Below, one piece after another: positions 52,456 through 61,621 of a stretch of 64,000 nucleotides of DNA; position 1 is the first letter of the stretch; each line of letters begins with the position of its first letter. Location of the stretch: the NCBI RefSeq assembly GCF_001676725.1, contig NZ_CP016172.1, forward strand, positions 1,922,001 through 1,986,000, in the 5' to 3' direction. Under the pieces are notes generated by a model that saw only the letters and a list, made by a program, of their open reading frames with translations, had not been told where the DNA came from and did not search any database. Source of the stretch: Bordetella flabilis. Its GTDB lineage: Bacteria; Pseudomonadota; Gammaproteobacteria; Burkholderiales; Burkholderiaceae_B. The position numbers and the translations under genes are program-made.

Positions 52456-54159
52456 CTACTCCGTCGCCGTCACGCCCAGGCCCAAGGCATTGGCGATGTT
52501 CACGCCCAGCGGCGTGCCGAGGCCGCAGCAGGCGTTCCAGGGCGCCCCTGCCGCGAAGGAAACGGGCCAGTCCGGCGGACCGTTGTCCCCTTCGGTGATC
52601 GGCTTGCAGCAGTTCAGTCCGGAGTTGACCTGGCTGGCATACAGCCAGGGGTTCAGGTAGCCGATGGGGAGTCCGCCGTTGCCTTCCACCAGCAATGCGA
52701 TGAGGCCCGCCCACATCGGCGCGGCGGCGCTGGTGCCGTACCAGTGGCCCTTGTGCTCGGGATCGAGCCCGTAGCCGCTCTTGCTCGAGGCGTTGGCGGC
52801 GACGTCGGGCACGCCGCGTCCGGGCGGCTGCGGGGCACCCGTTTGCGGATCGGTATTGAAGCCGGCGGGCAAGGTCAGCCCCTGCTGGAAATCGGGCACC
52901 TGGAACATCATGCTGATGCCCCCGCCGGTAGCCAGCTTTTGATAGGGGGCGGTCATCTCGTTCCACACGACCTCGTCCACCAGCTTGGGCGGTTGCGGCG
53001 CTGTCTGGGCCTCCAGCACCAGCTCGGTACCGCCGCACGCCAGGCAGAAGGGCGACGAGGCCGGGAAAGCGCAATTCTGCGGGTAGGCGTTGCTGTTGCC
53101 AGGCGCCCCATAGTCGCCGGATGACACGCACACGGTCACGCCGTATAGCGAAGCAATGGCAAACAGCAGATGCACGGCCATGGCGGTCTGGGGCACCCAG
53201 TCGCATTCCGGGGCGCCCAGGCTGATGGACATTACCTGGCAGGGGTTGGCGGGCTGGTCCAGGGCCTCCAGCAAGGTGTCGATCCAACCCGGTTCGGCAT
53301 AGCCGTAGTGCTCCGAATGCGCGTACACCACCAGGGTCGAGTCGGGGGCAACGGCGCCGGTCAGCATGAGGTCCATCATGGCCTCGCCATCCAGGTAGGG
53401 ACCGATGGGCTGCATGCCGCCCTCGGGCGGTTTTATCGGGGCGAAGCCCCCGACCGTCACGATGTTCACCGGGCCGACGGGCAGGCTGGCATAGAAGGCC
53501 TGGACACTGGCCAGGTCGATGACCAGGTCCGATTCGATGAAGGCCACCGTCGCGCCCTTGCCTGTCCAGCGAGACGGGTATCGGTAGTAGTCGAAGGCGA
53601 CGACGGTGGGCAGATTGTTGTCGAGTGTCGGCGGCTCGGTATAGGCGGCCTTGGCGCCCTTCGCGCGCGTAAGCAAGGCGGCGGCCTGGTCCAGGCCATG
53701 CACGCCCCGCACATGTTCTGCCAATATGGCCGGCAGGGTAATGCAGCCCGCATAGGCACGGAAGGTCCGGTCCTGGTGCTGATAGGCACGCAGCTCCACG
53801 CCGAAAGCCTGGGCCAGTTCGGCCGCCTTGCCGGCGATCGTGACGAACAGCCCGCCCAGCGCGCTGCGTTCCAGCGCGAACCCATGCTGCGCGCAGAATG
53901 TGCGCACGGCCGCGGTGGCCTGGGCCGTCGGGCTGATGTCCGGATCGAGCGAGCGCGGGCTGCGGCCGATGCGCTCGGCCAAGGGCTGCTCGCCAAGCCG
54001 GTACGCGCGGGCCAGCAAGGCCTCTTCCCCGCATTGCGGGTGCAACTGCAGGGCGATCCGCAGGGTCTGCGTGCCGTCCACGGGTCCGGCCGGGGTGTGC
54101 AGCAGATGGGTGGGTACAGCACTTTCCTGAAGAACCGACAACGCGGGATCTTGGGTCAT
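52456..54159 (-). CDS. S53 family serine-carboxyl peptidase (kumamolisin-like)
   Basis: 567 residues. An N-terminal Pro-kumamolisin activation domain (about 15-165) precedes the catalytic domain. Active-site residues fit sedolisins: Glu259 and Asp263 (LDGEAMMDLML), Asp349 in SSGDYGAP (oxyanion), and Ser477 in YGTSAAAPMWAG. Sedolisins work at acid pH. No typical signal peptide is seen, as in some kumamolisins, so the secretion route is unclear. In line with poxB and the FUSC gene. Confidence 0.93.
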   Translation of the reverse strand: MTQDPALSVLQESAVPTHLLHTPAGPVDGTQTLRIALQLHPQCGEEALLARAYRLGEQPLAERIGRSPRSLDPDISPTAQATAAVRTFCAQHGFALERSALGGLFVTIAGKAAELAQAFGVELRAYQHQDRTFRAYAGCITLPAILAEHVRGVHGLDQAAALLTRAKGAKAAYTEPPTLDNNLPTVVAFDYYRYPSRWTGKGATVAFIESDLVIDLASVQAFYASLPVGPVNIVTVGGFAPIKPPEGGMQPIGPYLDGEAMMDLMLTGAVAPDSTLVVYAHSEHYGYAEPGWIDTLLEALDQPANPCQVMSISLGAPECDWVPQTAMAVHLLFAIASLYGVTVCVSSGDYGAPGNSNAYPQNCAFPASSPFCLACGGTELVLEAQTAPQPPKLVDEVVWNEMTAPYQKLATGGGISMMFQVPDFQQGLTLPAGFNTDPQTGAPQPPGRGVPDVAANASSKSGYGLDPEHKGHWYGTSAAAPMWAGLIALLVEGNGGLPIGYLNPWLYASQVNSGLNCCKPITEGDNGPPDWPVSFAAGAPWNACCGLGTPLGVNIANALGLGVTATE

Positions 54160-54226
54160 GGTGCTTCCGAGCTCCTATCCAGGGATGAGGTGACACGCCG
54201 GTAGGCGCGAGTGTATCCCTGTATTT

Positions 54227-54254
54227 ATTTCGCGCGCCATGCCGCAGGCGAAAT
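54227..54254. repeat. Inverted repeat before the S53 gene
   Basis: ATTTCGC (54227-54233) and GCGAAAT (54248-54254) with a 14-base centre, immediately after the stop of the small upstream gene. It could be an operator or an RNA stem between the two genes. Confidence 0.4.
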
Positions 54255-54503
54255 TTATGTTGGCTGGTTTCGGGCAGACGGCGATGCCGCCGCCACCTGG
54301 CGGATGATGTCGTCCCGATGCGCACAGAGCGCCGCGAGTCGCTTCTCCATGCCGCGGGCGCGCAGTTTCTCGCGCCACGCCAGGCCACGCTGCAGCCGCA
54401 GGCGCGCAATCAGCCGGTACTGGCATTCCAACTGGTGCCGGGATTCGGCGATGAGCAGGTCAGTCCGTCGCAGGTCGACATAAAGGTCATGCATGGGGTT
54501 CAT
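54255..54503 (-). CDS. Small coiled-coil hypothetical protein
   Basis: 82 residues, start ATG 54503 after an AGGAGG SD. Nearly all helix-forming (RRTDLLIAESRHQLECQYRL; REKLRARGMEKRLAALCAHR) with heptad-like spacing, so probably a coiled coil. No family recognised. Ninety-five bases before the S53 gene and in the same direction. Confidence 0.6.
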   Translation of the reverse strand: MNPMHDLYVDLRRTDLLIAESRHQLECQYRLIARLRLQRGLAWREKLRARGMEKRLAALCAHRDDIIRQVAAASPSARNQPT

Positions 54504-54826
54504 GGAGCCTCCTGGCGCGAAGCGCGCGGGAACCCGAAAATGCCACAGCGCTGGCGTTTCGTGGCCAGGGGCCGCCCGCAGGGATAGCGCCGTAGTGTGG
54601 AGACTCATGTCGACGGTCCCGTCCCTGCCGTGCCGTCGCCTTCCTATGAAGTTGTATAGTGCTGACGCTCCGGCCGGAATGGCGTGCACGAGTGGATACC
54701 ATCCGTCTCCGCGCCGTACGGGCTCGCCCGATACGCGACCCGCCGCACGATGATCGGCCGCGCCAGGGGCACTTGAACATGCCGCGCGCAAGGGACCGGC
54801 GAGTCACGGCCCGGCCCTGGAGGAGG

Positions 54827-55744
54827 ATGATGCGCTTCGACCTGCTGTCGCTCAAGCTTTTCGTCGCTGTCTGCGAGCACCGGAATATCTCGCGGGCGGC
54901 GGAGGCCGGCAATATCGCGCCATCCGCGATCAGCAAACGCATCTCGCAGATGGAGGACATGCTGAAGACGCCGCTGTTCCTGCGCAGCAACAAGGGCCTG
55001 GAGCTGACGCCGGCGGCACATTCGCTGCTCAACCATGCGCGCGTCATCCTGCGCGACCTGGCGCAGATGGAAAGCGAGCTGTTCGATCATGCCGAAGGGC
55101 TGCGCGGCCAGATACGGCTGCATGCGAGCCTGTCCACTATCGTCCAGTACCTGGCCAATGACATCCGGGACTTCCTGGCGCTGCATCCCGCCTTGCGCAT
55201 CGACCTGCAGGAAAGCCTGAGCCCGGAAGTGGTACGTGCGGTGGCCGAGAACGCCGCCGATATCGGCATCTTCGGCGGCAACGCCCTGGTGCCCGGGCTG
55301 CAGGTCTATCCGTACCATAGCGATCGTCTGGTCGTCATCATGCCGGCCGACCATACCTTGGCGCGCGCGCGCACCCTGAAATTCCGCCAGGTCGCCGAGC
55401 ACGACCTGGTCGGGCCGCAACTCGGCAGCTACCTCAATTCGCTGGTGCTGCGCGCGGCGGCCGATTTGGACCATCCCCTACGCTTCCGCATCCGCGTCAA
55501 CGGTTTCGAGCCCGCTCGCAGCATGGTCGAGGCACGACTGGGCATCGCCCTGGTGTCCGAGCACCATGCGGCGCGCTATGTGGCCTCGGGCCCGTTGGTA
55601 GCGGTGCCCCTGGATGAAGACTGGGCCGTGCGGCATTGGAAGATCTGCGTGCGCGACGCCGAATCGCTCCCGGCGCCGGTGCAATTGCTGATCCGGCACC
55701 TGGGCGCGCATAGCGAAGAGCGCAGCGAGACCGCTCAGCCGTAG
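54827..55744 (+). CDS. LysR family transcriptional regulator
   Basis: 305 residues from ATG 54827, or 304 from the adjacent ATG 54830, which fits the GGAGG SD better. HTH LLSLKLFVAVCEHRNISRAA and IAPSAISKRISQMEDMLKTP, then an effector domain of the CbbR/CysB-like fold. It converges on the SMP-30 gene with a 10-base overlap. It may control the ABC operon that ends there or the divergent small-protein/S53 unit; the latter shares its promoter region. Confidence 0.92.
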   Translation: MMRFDLLSLKLFVAVCEHRNISRAAEAGNIAPSAISKRISQMEDMLKTPLFLRSNKGLELTPAAHSLLNHARVILRDLAQMESELFDHAEGLRGQIRLHASLSTIVQYLANDIRDFLALHPALRIDLQESLSPEVVRAVAENAADIGIFGGNALVPGLQVYPYHSDRLVVIMPADHTLARARTLKFRQVAEHDLVGPQLGSYLNSLVLRAAADLDHPLRFRIRVNGFEPARSMVEARLGIALVSEHHAARYVASGPLVAVPLDEDWAVRHWKICVRDAESLPAPVQLLIRHLGAHSEERSETAQP

Positions 55745-56676
55745 GGCAGGCGCAGGCCGGGCTCCGGCCAGGGCATGGATATCAGCTTGCCCGTGCCCGA
55801 CAGCGTGATGTAGGCCGTCTTCAGGCCGGGACCGCCGAAGCAGATGTTGGTGACCATGGGATCGGGCAGCATCACCTGGCGCAGGATCCGCCCGGCCGGC
55901 GCGACGACGGTTATGCAACCCGTGACCAGGGTGCCGACGCAGACATTGCCGTGCGCGTCGATCGCCATGCTGTCCAGCCGCTGGTAGCCGGGCAGGGCGC
56001 ACAGCAGGCGGCCGCCGTTCGGCGAGGGATAGGGGTGTTTCCGGGGCCGGCCCGGCGCATCGAGGTCGAACGCCCATATGCGTCCGGTCTCCGTCTCGGA
56101 GACATAGACCACGGCCTCATCCGGCGAGAGTCCCACGCCGTTCGCGGTGGTCAGCGGATAGGCCACCTCGGTAATGAACGAGCCGTCGGCCAGCGCATAG
56201 TACAGGCCTGCATGGTCGCGGTCGCGCGCGCGGTTCTTGCCGAAATCGGTGAAGTAGAAGCCACCCTGGCTATCGAACACGAGGTCGTTCGGCCCGCACA
56301 GCGGATAGTCGCCGCAATGGTCGTACAGCGTATGCAAGCGACCGGTGCGCGGGTCGTAGCGTTCGATGCGTCCATGGGTGTAGTCCGGATGCACGCCGGC
56401 GCGCGTGCGGTTGTAGCCGGCGATGGTCTGGAACAGGAAGCCGCCGTTGTTGCAGACATAGAAGGCGCCGTCCGGGCCCAGCGCCAGGCCGTTGGGGCCA
56501 CCGCCGGTCTTCTTCAGCACCTCCACCGTACCGTCGGGTCCGACGCGGCTGATAGTCTCGCGCTGGATTTCGACCAGTACGACGGAACCGTCGTCCTGCG
56601 CCACGGGGCCCTCCGGAAAAAGCAGGCCGCTGGCCAGGACCTCGAACTGCGGCGTGGCATGCTCTTGCGGCGTCAC
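55735..56676 (-). CDS. SMP-30/gluconolactonase family protein
   Basis: 313 residues from a GTG (56676) that overlaps the binding-protein stop as GTGA. A six-bladed beta-propeller of the SMP-30/gluconolactonase/LRE family: LLFPEGPVAQDDGSVVLVEI, GGGPNGLALGPDGAFYVCNN, GPNDLVFDSQGGFYFTDFG, and YPLTTANGVGLSPDE with the metal-site residues. Expected to hydrolyse a sugar-acid or related lactone. Last gene of the operon. Confidence 0.9.
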   Translation of the reverse strand: MTPQEHATPQFEVLASGLLFPEGPVAQDDGSVVLVEIQRETISRVGPDGTVEVLKKTGGGPNGLALGPDGAFYVCNNGGFLFQTIAGYNRTRAGVHPDYTHGRIERYDPRTGRLHTLYDHCGDYPLCGPNDLVFDSQGGFYFTDFGKNRARDRDHAGLYYALADGSFITEVAYPLTTANGVGLSPDEAVVYVSETETGRIWAFDLDAPGRPRKHPYPSPNGGRLLCALPGYQRLDSMAIDAHGNVCVGTLVTGCITVVAPAGRILRQVMLPDPMVTNICFGGPGLKTAYITLSGTGKLISMPWPEPGLRLPYG

Positions 56677-57701
56677 GGCTGCAGATCCTTGGCGGCCTGT
56701 TGCACGAAGCGGTTGTCGTAGGTGGCGTCCAGATCGATGCGGGCCGCCGCGATGGCCGGATCGAAGGCGGCCAGCACATTGCGCACGGTCTTGGCGGCTT
56801 CGTCCGTCATGACGCCATCGCGCGACAGGCAGGCTCGCATATTCGTGTAGGCCTTGGCGAAGACCTCCTTGTCGGCCAGTGCGTACTCGGGCGGCACGGC
56901 GGCCGCCACCTGTTCCGGCGTGGCCTGCGCCAGCCATCGCTCGGCGCGCACGATGGCGTTCGTGATGGCCTGCACGGTGTTCGGATTGCTGTCGACAAAC
57001 TGCCTGGTGGAGTACACGCTGGCTTCGGGATAGTTGCCGCCCAGCGTCGCCTGCGTGGCTTCCGGGCTGCGCATGGCCGCAAGGGGGAATAGATCGCCGC
57101 TGTCCTGCAGGATGGTGGCCACCGGATCGTTGGACATGATGGCGTCGACCTGTCCGCTGCGCGCGGCCGCGACGGCCCCGGATGACGAGCCGACGCCGAC
57201 GATGGAGACATCGTCCGGTTTCACGCCGGCGCGGCTGAGCAGGTAGTTCACGCCCATGTGGAAGCTGGAGCCCGGCGAACTTACGCCGATACGCTTGCCT
57301 TTCAGGTCGGCATACGACTTGATCTTGTCATGGCTGGCCTTGGTGACGCCGAAGACGAAGCCAGGGCAATTGGCCTGGATGGCGAAGGAGACCAGTTTCT
57401 GGCCCTTGACCGCCATGGTAATGGTGTTGGAGTACGCGCCCGCCACGAAGTCGGCGCTGCCGCCCAGCAGCGCCTGCAGCGCCTTGGCGCCCCCGCTGTA
57501 GACGCCGATGTCGACATTCAGCCCTGCGTCCTTGAAGTAGCCACGGCTGCTGGCGATGACGAACGGCAGGTATGGGAAGCCCACGCCCGCCGCGGCCAGG
57601 TGCAGCTTCGGTTTTTCGGGTTTGCCCTGGGCGTGGGCCGCCATGGCGCCGCATCCAAACAGTACCAGCGCGATCGACGCCGTCGTGAAACGCATCATCA
57701 T
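56673..57701 (-). CDS. ABC substrate-binding protein, NitT/TauT family (paralogue 1)
   Basis: 342 residues. Signal peptide (FTTASIALVLFGCGAMAAHA), then the NMT1-like fold (VGFPYLPFVIASSRGYFKDA; GGSADFVAGAYSNTITMAVK; LKGKRIGVSSPGSSFHMGVN). The Cys in the signal region is followed by GAMAA, so it is a possible but not convincing lipobox. Clearly paralogous to the protein at 60179-61201. Confidence 0.92.
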   Translation of the reverse strand: MMMRFTTASIALVLFGCGAMAAHAQGKPEKPKLHLAAAGVGFPYLPFVIASSRGYFKDAGLNVDIGVYSGGAKALQALLGGSADFVAGAYSNTITMAVKGQKLVSFAIQANCPGFVFGVTKASHDKIKSYADLKGKRIGVSSPGSSFHMGVNYLLSRAGVKPDDVSIVGVGSSSGAVAAARSGQVDAIMSNDPVATILQDSGDLFPLAAMRSPEATQATLGGNYPEASVYSTRQFVDSNPNTVQAITNAIVRAERWLAQATPEQVAAAVPPEYALADKEVFAKAYTNMRACLSRDGVMTDEAAKTVRNVLAAFDPAIAAARIDLDATYDNRFVQQAAKDLQP

Positions 57702-57732
57702 GTTCTCTGCTCCATGCCGCCGGGGGGCGGTG

Positions 57733-58497
57733 TCAGTATGTCGCCCGTCCGCCGGACAGGTCGAACACCGCGCCGGTCGTGAAGGAATTCTCTTCGCTGG
57801 ACAGCCACGCGATCATGGCGGCGGCTTCGTTCAACTCCAGGAAGCGCCCACGCGGAATGCGGCTCAGCATGTAGCTGATGTGCTCGGGCGCCTGCTCCAT
57901 CGCGCCCGGCGTGCGGGCCACCGCCGGCGTGACGCAATTGACGGCAATATCGTGGCTGGCCAACTCCTTGCCCAGCGATTTCGTCATGGCGATCACGGCG
58001 GCCTTGGCGGAGCTGTAGGCCGAGGCGTTGGGATTGCCTTCCTTGCCCGCGATCGAGGCCACGTTGACGATGCGGCCGTAGTTCTGCTCGATCATCACGG
58101 GCGCGACGGCACGACAGCAATGGAAGGTGCCATTGACGTCGATGTCGATCACCTTGCGCCACTCGTCCAGCGGGTACTGTGCCAGCGTGGCGTTGGGTCC
58201 GACGATGGCGGCGTTGTTGATGAGGATTTCCAGTCGGCCCAGGGCGCGCAGCGTGCCGGACACGCCGGCTTCGACACTGGCATAGTCGGCGATATCCACG
58301 CGTTCCACGTGGACGCCCTCGTGGCCTTCGGCGCGCAGGTCCTGTTTCACGCGGGCCAGTCCGGCTTCGTTGACGTCCCACAGCGCGACGCGTGCCCCGG
58401 ATGCCAGGAAACGGCGCGCGACGGTCAGGCCGATACCCTGTGCGCCGCCGGTAATGACGGCCACGCGGCCGGTCAGGTCGATGGAATTGGTTTGCAA
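57733..58497 (-). CDS. Short-chain dehydrogenase/reductase
   Basis: 254 residues. Classical SDR: cofactor motif TGGAQGIG, NNAA, catalytic Ser (NVASIAG) and YSSAK. An acidic residue after beta-2 (LWDVNEAG) suggests NAD(H). FabG-like in length; the substrate is probably a hydroxy compound imported by the adjacent transporter, which could be oxidised and lactone-hydrolysed with the SMP-30 protein. Confidence 0.92.
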   Translation of the reverse strand: MQTNSIDLTGRVAVITGGAQGIGLTVARRFLASGARVALWDVNEAGLARVKQDLRAEGHEGVHVERVDIADYASVEAGVSGTLRALGRLEILINNAAIVGPNATLAQYPLDEWRKVIDIDVNGTFHCCRAVAPVMIEQNYGRIVNVASIAGKEGNPNASAYSSAKAAVIAMTKSLGKELASHDIAVNCVTPAVARTPGAMEQAPEHISYMLSRIPRGRFLELNEAAAMIAWLSSEENSFTTGAVFDLSGGRATY

Positions 58498-58519
58498 GAT
58501 GCGATTCCTTTGGGTTGCG

Positions 58520-59326
58520 TCAGGCGTTGGCGCCCACGGTCTGGCCGACCACGGGACGCCAGCGCATGAAATGGTCTTCGAAGAGCGAGACGGTCGTGTC
58601 CAGCACCAGGGCGAACACGGTCAGCAGCAGAATGCCGGCGATGACGGAGTTGATGTCGAAGACGCCCTCGGCCAGCAGGATCAGGTAGCCGACGCCCTTC
58701 TCGGAGCCGAGATATTCGCCCACGACGCTGCCGACGAAGGCGATGCCGACCGCGTTGTGCAGGCTGGAGAACACCCAGCTCATCGCCGACGGCATATAGA
58801 CGTGGCGCATCAACTGGCGGGAACTCGCCCCCATCATGCGGGTGTTGGACAGGACCGCGGGGCTGACTTCCCGCACGCCCTGGAAGACGTTGAAGAAGAC
58901 GACAAAGAAGACCAGCGTGACGCCCAGCGCGACCTTCGACCAGATGCCCAGGCCGAACCACAGTGCGAAGATGGGCGCGAAGATCAGGCGCGGCATGGAG
59001 TTGAACGCCTTGATGAACGGGTCGGTGACGACCGCCAGGAAGGGGTTGAGCGCCAGCCACAGCCCGCAGCCCAGGCCCAGCAGCGTGCCGATGACGAAGG
59101 CCAGCAGCGTTTCGACGAGAGTCGTATACAGGTGTATGAAGATGGATCCGCTGGTGAACCAGGTGACGATGCGCCTGGCCACGCCGAGCGGATCGCCGAA
59201 GAAGAAAGGCGACAGCCATTCCCTGCTGGTGCACAGCCACCACAGGAAGATCGCGCCGACCAGCAGCAGCAGGCGCGTGGCCAGGACGACGATGCGGTTG
59301 TTGGGATCAAAGGCGCGTACTGGCAT
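58520..59326 (-). CDS. ABC transporter permease, NitT/TauT type
   Basis: 268 residues, six TM helices, EAA loop in RMMGASSRQLMRHVYMPSAM and GSVVGEYLGSEKGVGYLILL after it. It is the only permease of this operon, so a homodimer is likely. The start overlaps the ATPase gene by 20 bases. Confidence 0.92.
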   Translation of the reverse strand: MPVRAFDPNNRIVVLATRLLLLVGAIFLWWLCTSREWLSPFFFGDPLGVARRIVTWFTSGSIFIHLYTTLVETLLAFVIGTLLGLGCGLWLALNPFLAVVTDPFIKAFNSMPRLIFAPIFALWFGLGIWSKVALGVTLVFFVVFFNVFQGVREVSPAVLSNTRMMGASSRQLMRHVYMPSAMSWVFSSLHNAVGIAFVGSVVGEYLGSEKGVGYLILLAEGVFDINSVIAGILLLTVFALVLDTTVSLFEDHFMRWRPVVGQTVGANA

Positions 59327-60182
59327 AGCTTTTCAAGACCTCCCCTCGAAGGACTTCCCATATTTCGGTGTGCAGTTGCAGGAATCGCTGCGTCATGCGG
59401 ATTTCCGCGACCTGGCGCGGGCGCTCCAGGTCTATCGGGAATTCTGCGATGGGGCGGGTTCCCGGCCCCGCGGACAGCACGATGACGCGGTCCGACAGCG
59501 AGATCGCTTCTTCGAGGTCGTGCGTGACGAAGATCACCGACTTGCGATCGGCCGACCATAGACGCAGCAACTCGTCCTCCATGAGGTGGCGCGTCTGGAT
59601 GTCCAGCGCGCTGAACGGCTCGTCCATCAACAGGATGCGCGGGTCGAGGGCCAGCGCCTGGGCCAGGCCGGCGCGCTTGCGCATGCCGCCCGACATCTGG
59701 TGCGGATACTTGCGGCCGTGCCCCGAAAGCCCGACACGATCCAGCCATTCGCGCGCGATCTGCAGCGCCTGCGCCTTGGGCATGCCGTGGAACAGCAGGC
59801 CGGCGGCAATGTTGTCTTCCGCCGTCTTCCAGGGCATGAGCGCATCCACCTGGAATAGATACGAGGCGTCCTTGTTCAAACCCTGGACCAGCGGGCGGCC
59901 GAAGACGCTCAGGGTTCCGGTGGACGGCCGCATCAGTCCCGCGGCCACGTTGAGCAGGGTGGATTTCCCGCAGCCGGTGGGCCCGACAACCGACACGAAT
60001 TCGCCTTCGCCGATGGTCAGGTCGACGTCCCGCACGGCGGTATAGGTCTGCCCGCGCTTTTCGTTGCTGGCGAAGGTGCAGGTCACGCCTTCGAACCGCA
60101 ACGCCTCCGGTTGTGTGGCGGATTGCGGCTGCGTGCCCGCGCTATGCCCGGGGGTGTCAATGCTGCGCAGCATGGCTCTCAT
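59307..60182 (-). CDS. ABC transporter ATP-binding protein, NitT/TauT type
   Basis: 291 residues. Walker A GPTGCGKST, signature MSGGMRKRAGLAQAL, Walker B ILLMDEPFSALD, switch His FVTHDLEEAI. A Gln/Thr/Ser-rich N-terminal ~25 residues precede the domain. ATG 60182 overlaps the stop of the first binding protein by four bases. Confidence 0.93.
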   Translation of the reverse strand: MRAMLRSIDTPGHSAGTQPQSATQPEALRFEGVTCTFASNEKRGQTYTAVRDVDLTIGEGEFVSVVGPTGCGKSTLLNVAAGLMRPSTGTLSVFGRPLVQGLNKDASYLFQVDALMPWKTAEDNIAAGLLFHGMPKAQALQIAREWLDRVGLSGHGRKYPHQMSGGMRKRAGLAQALALDPRILLMDEPFSALDIQTRHLMEDELLRLWSADRKSVIFVTHDLEEAISLSDRVIVLSAGPGTRPIAEFPIDLERPRQVAEIRMTQRFLQLHTEIWEVLRGEVLKSYASTRL

Positions 60183-61201
60183 TGCAGCGTCTCCGCGGCG
60201 CGCTTCACGTAGCGGTTGTCGTAGGTGGCGGCCAGGTCGATCTTGGCGGCGCCTATCGTCGGGTCGAAGGCAGCCAGGACGTCGCGCACGGTGCGCGCGC
60301 CTTCGTCGGTGATGACGCCGTCGCTGGAAATGCAGCGGCGGCTGCTCTCGAAGGCCTTGGCGTACAGGTCCTTGTTGTCGACCAGGTATTCGGGCGGGAC
60401 GTTGGCGACGACCTGCTGGGGCGTGGCCTTGGCGATCCAGCGTTCGGCCCGGACGATGGCGTCGGCCACCGCCTGCACGGTGCGCGGGTTCCTGGCAACG
60501 TAGGCCTGGGTCGTGTAGATGCTGGATTCCGGATAATCCGCGCCGAACACCTGCTTGTTGCCTTCCGCTGTACGCATCTCGTCCATGGGGACGAGACTTC
60601 CATCGCCCGTCAGCACGGTGGCGACCGGGTCATTGACGATCAGGGCGTCGATCTGGCCCGCGCGTACGGCAGCCACCGCGCCGGCCGCCTGGCCCACGCC
60701 GATGATGGACACGTCGTCGGGCTTGAGTCCCGCCTTGTGCAGGATGTAGTTGACGACCATGTGGGTGCTGGATCCGGGGGCGCTCACGCCTATCCGCTTA
60801 CCCTTCAGGTCGGCTGTGGTTTTGACCTTCCCGGCGCTTTTGCTGGCTATGCCGAACACCCATCCCGGGCAGGTGACCTGCGCGGCGATGGTCACCAGCT
60901 TCTGCCCCTTGGCCGCCATGGTGATGGTATTGGAATAGGCCCCGGCCACCATGTCCGTGCTGCCGCCCAGCATTGCCTCCAGCGCCTTGGAGCCGCCGGA
61001 GAACGCCGCGATGGTGACATTCAAGCCCTCGTCGCGAAAGTATCCCAGCTGCTTGGCCAGGATGACCGGCAGGTAGGTGATGCCGACGGATGCCGCGCCG
61101 ATATGGACTTCGGATTTTTCCGGCGCTTCCTTGGCCTGTGCCAGGGTGGGCGAACAGGAAATGAATGCTGCCACGAATGCGGCTGCTAACGTGCCTTTCA
61201 T
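60179..61201 (-). CDS. ABC substrate-binding protein, NitT/TauT family (paralogue 2)
   Basis: 340 residues from ATG 61201 after AAGGAAGGAG. Signal peptide (AAAFVAAFISCSPTLAQA), then the same fold as paralogue 1 with near-identical blocks (AGAYSNTITMAAKGQKLV; LKGKRIGVSAPGSSTHMVVN; KPDDVSIIGVG; NDPVATVL; IVRAERW; AAFDPTI). First gene of the operon; the second copy comes after the SDR. Confidence 0.93.
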   Translation of the reverse strand: MKGTLAAAFVAAFISCSPTLAQAKEAPEKSEVHIGAASVGITYLPVILAKQLGYFRDEGLNVTIAAFSGGSKALEAMLGGSTDMVAGAYSNTITMAAKGQKLVTIAAQVTCPGWVFGIASKSAGKVKTTADLKGKRIGVSAPGSSTHMVVNYILHKAGLKPDDVSIIGVGQAAGAVAAVRAGQIDALIVNDPVATVLTGDGSLVPMDEMRTAEGNKQVFGADYPESSIYTTQAYVARNPRTVQAVADAIVRAERWIAKATPQQVVANVPPEYLVDNKDLYAKAFESSRRCISSDGVITDEGARTVRDVLAAFDPTIGAAKIDLAATYDNRYVKRAAETLQ

Positions 61202-61227
61202 CGTTGTCTCCTTCCTTGTTTTATCGG

Positions 61228-61255
61228 GATACCGCGCGGATAGGCGTGCGGTATC
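61228..61255. promoter_or_regulatory. Inverted repeat upstream of the two-binding-protein operon
   Basis: GATACCGC (61228-61235) and GCGGTATC (61248-61255), perfect 8-base arms with a 12-base centre, 26 bases before the first binding protein. It may be an operator or a stem in the mRNA leader. Confidence 0.55.
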
Positions 61256-61385
61256 GCCATCTGGCATGGCGGTTATCTCCAGCAGCCTGCTTTGATGCTG
61301 CATCGCACGGCGCCTGCGTGTACCCCTTGTGGCGAGTAATGATGCATGCAGTGGCGTTGCCTCGGCGTGGTCTTTCGGAAAACCA

Positions 61386-61404
61386 CCATCGCGAACGGCG
61401 ATGG
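61386..61404. repeat. Small perfect hairpin in the 61202-61621 gap
   Basis: CCATCGC - GAACG - GCGATGG. The rest of this 420-base divergent region holds the inverted repeat at 61228-61255 and no supported gene; promoters for both sides are expected but none is clear. Confidence 0.35.
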
Positions 61405-61621
61405 CGGCGTGCCGTTGCGACCGGACCTTCGCGGCTTGCCCCGGCCACTGTCGTGCGTTCGATCGGTGGGGCCGGCGGACCGGGAAGACAGGCACGTCGA
61501 TGCGGCATGCGGCCGCCGTCCGTAGTCCCGCCCCAAGATTGGTAACGTCCGGAAAGAGCCTGCAGTGGCTGCGCGCTCGAGCTGCGTCAAGATGCGCCTT
61601 TGGCATAGAGGAGGGGAGGCC

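Noticed and set aside
52319..54409. 696-codon minus-strand frame in another register
   Set aside because: Overlaps the S53 gene on the same strand; the S53 frame has the full catalytic set.
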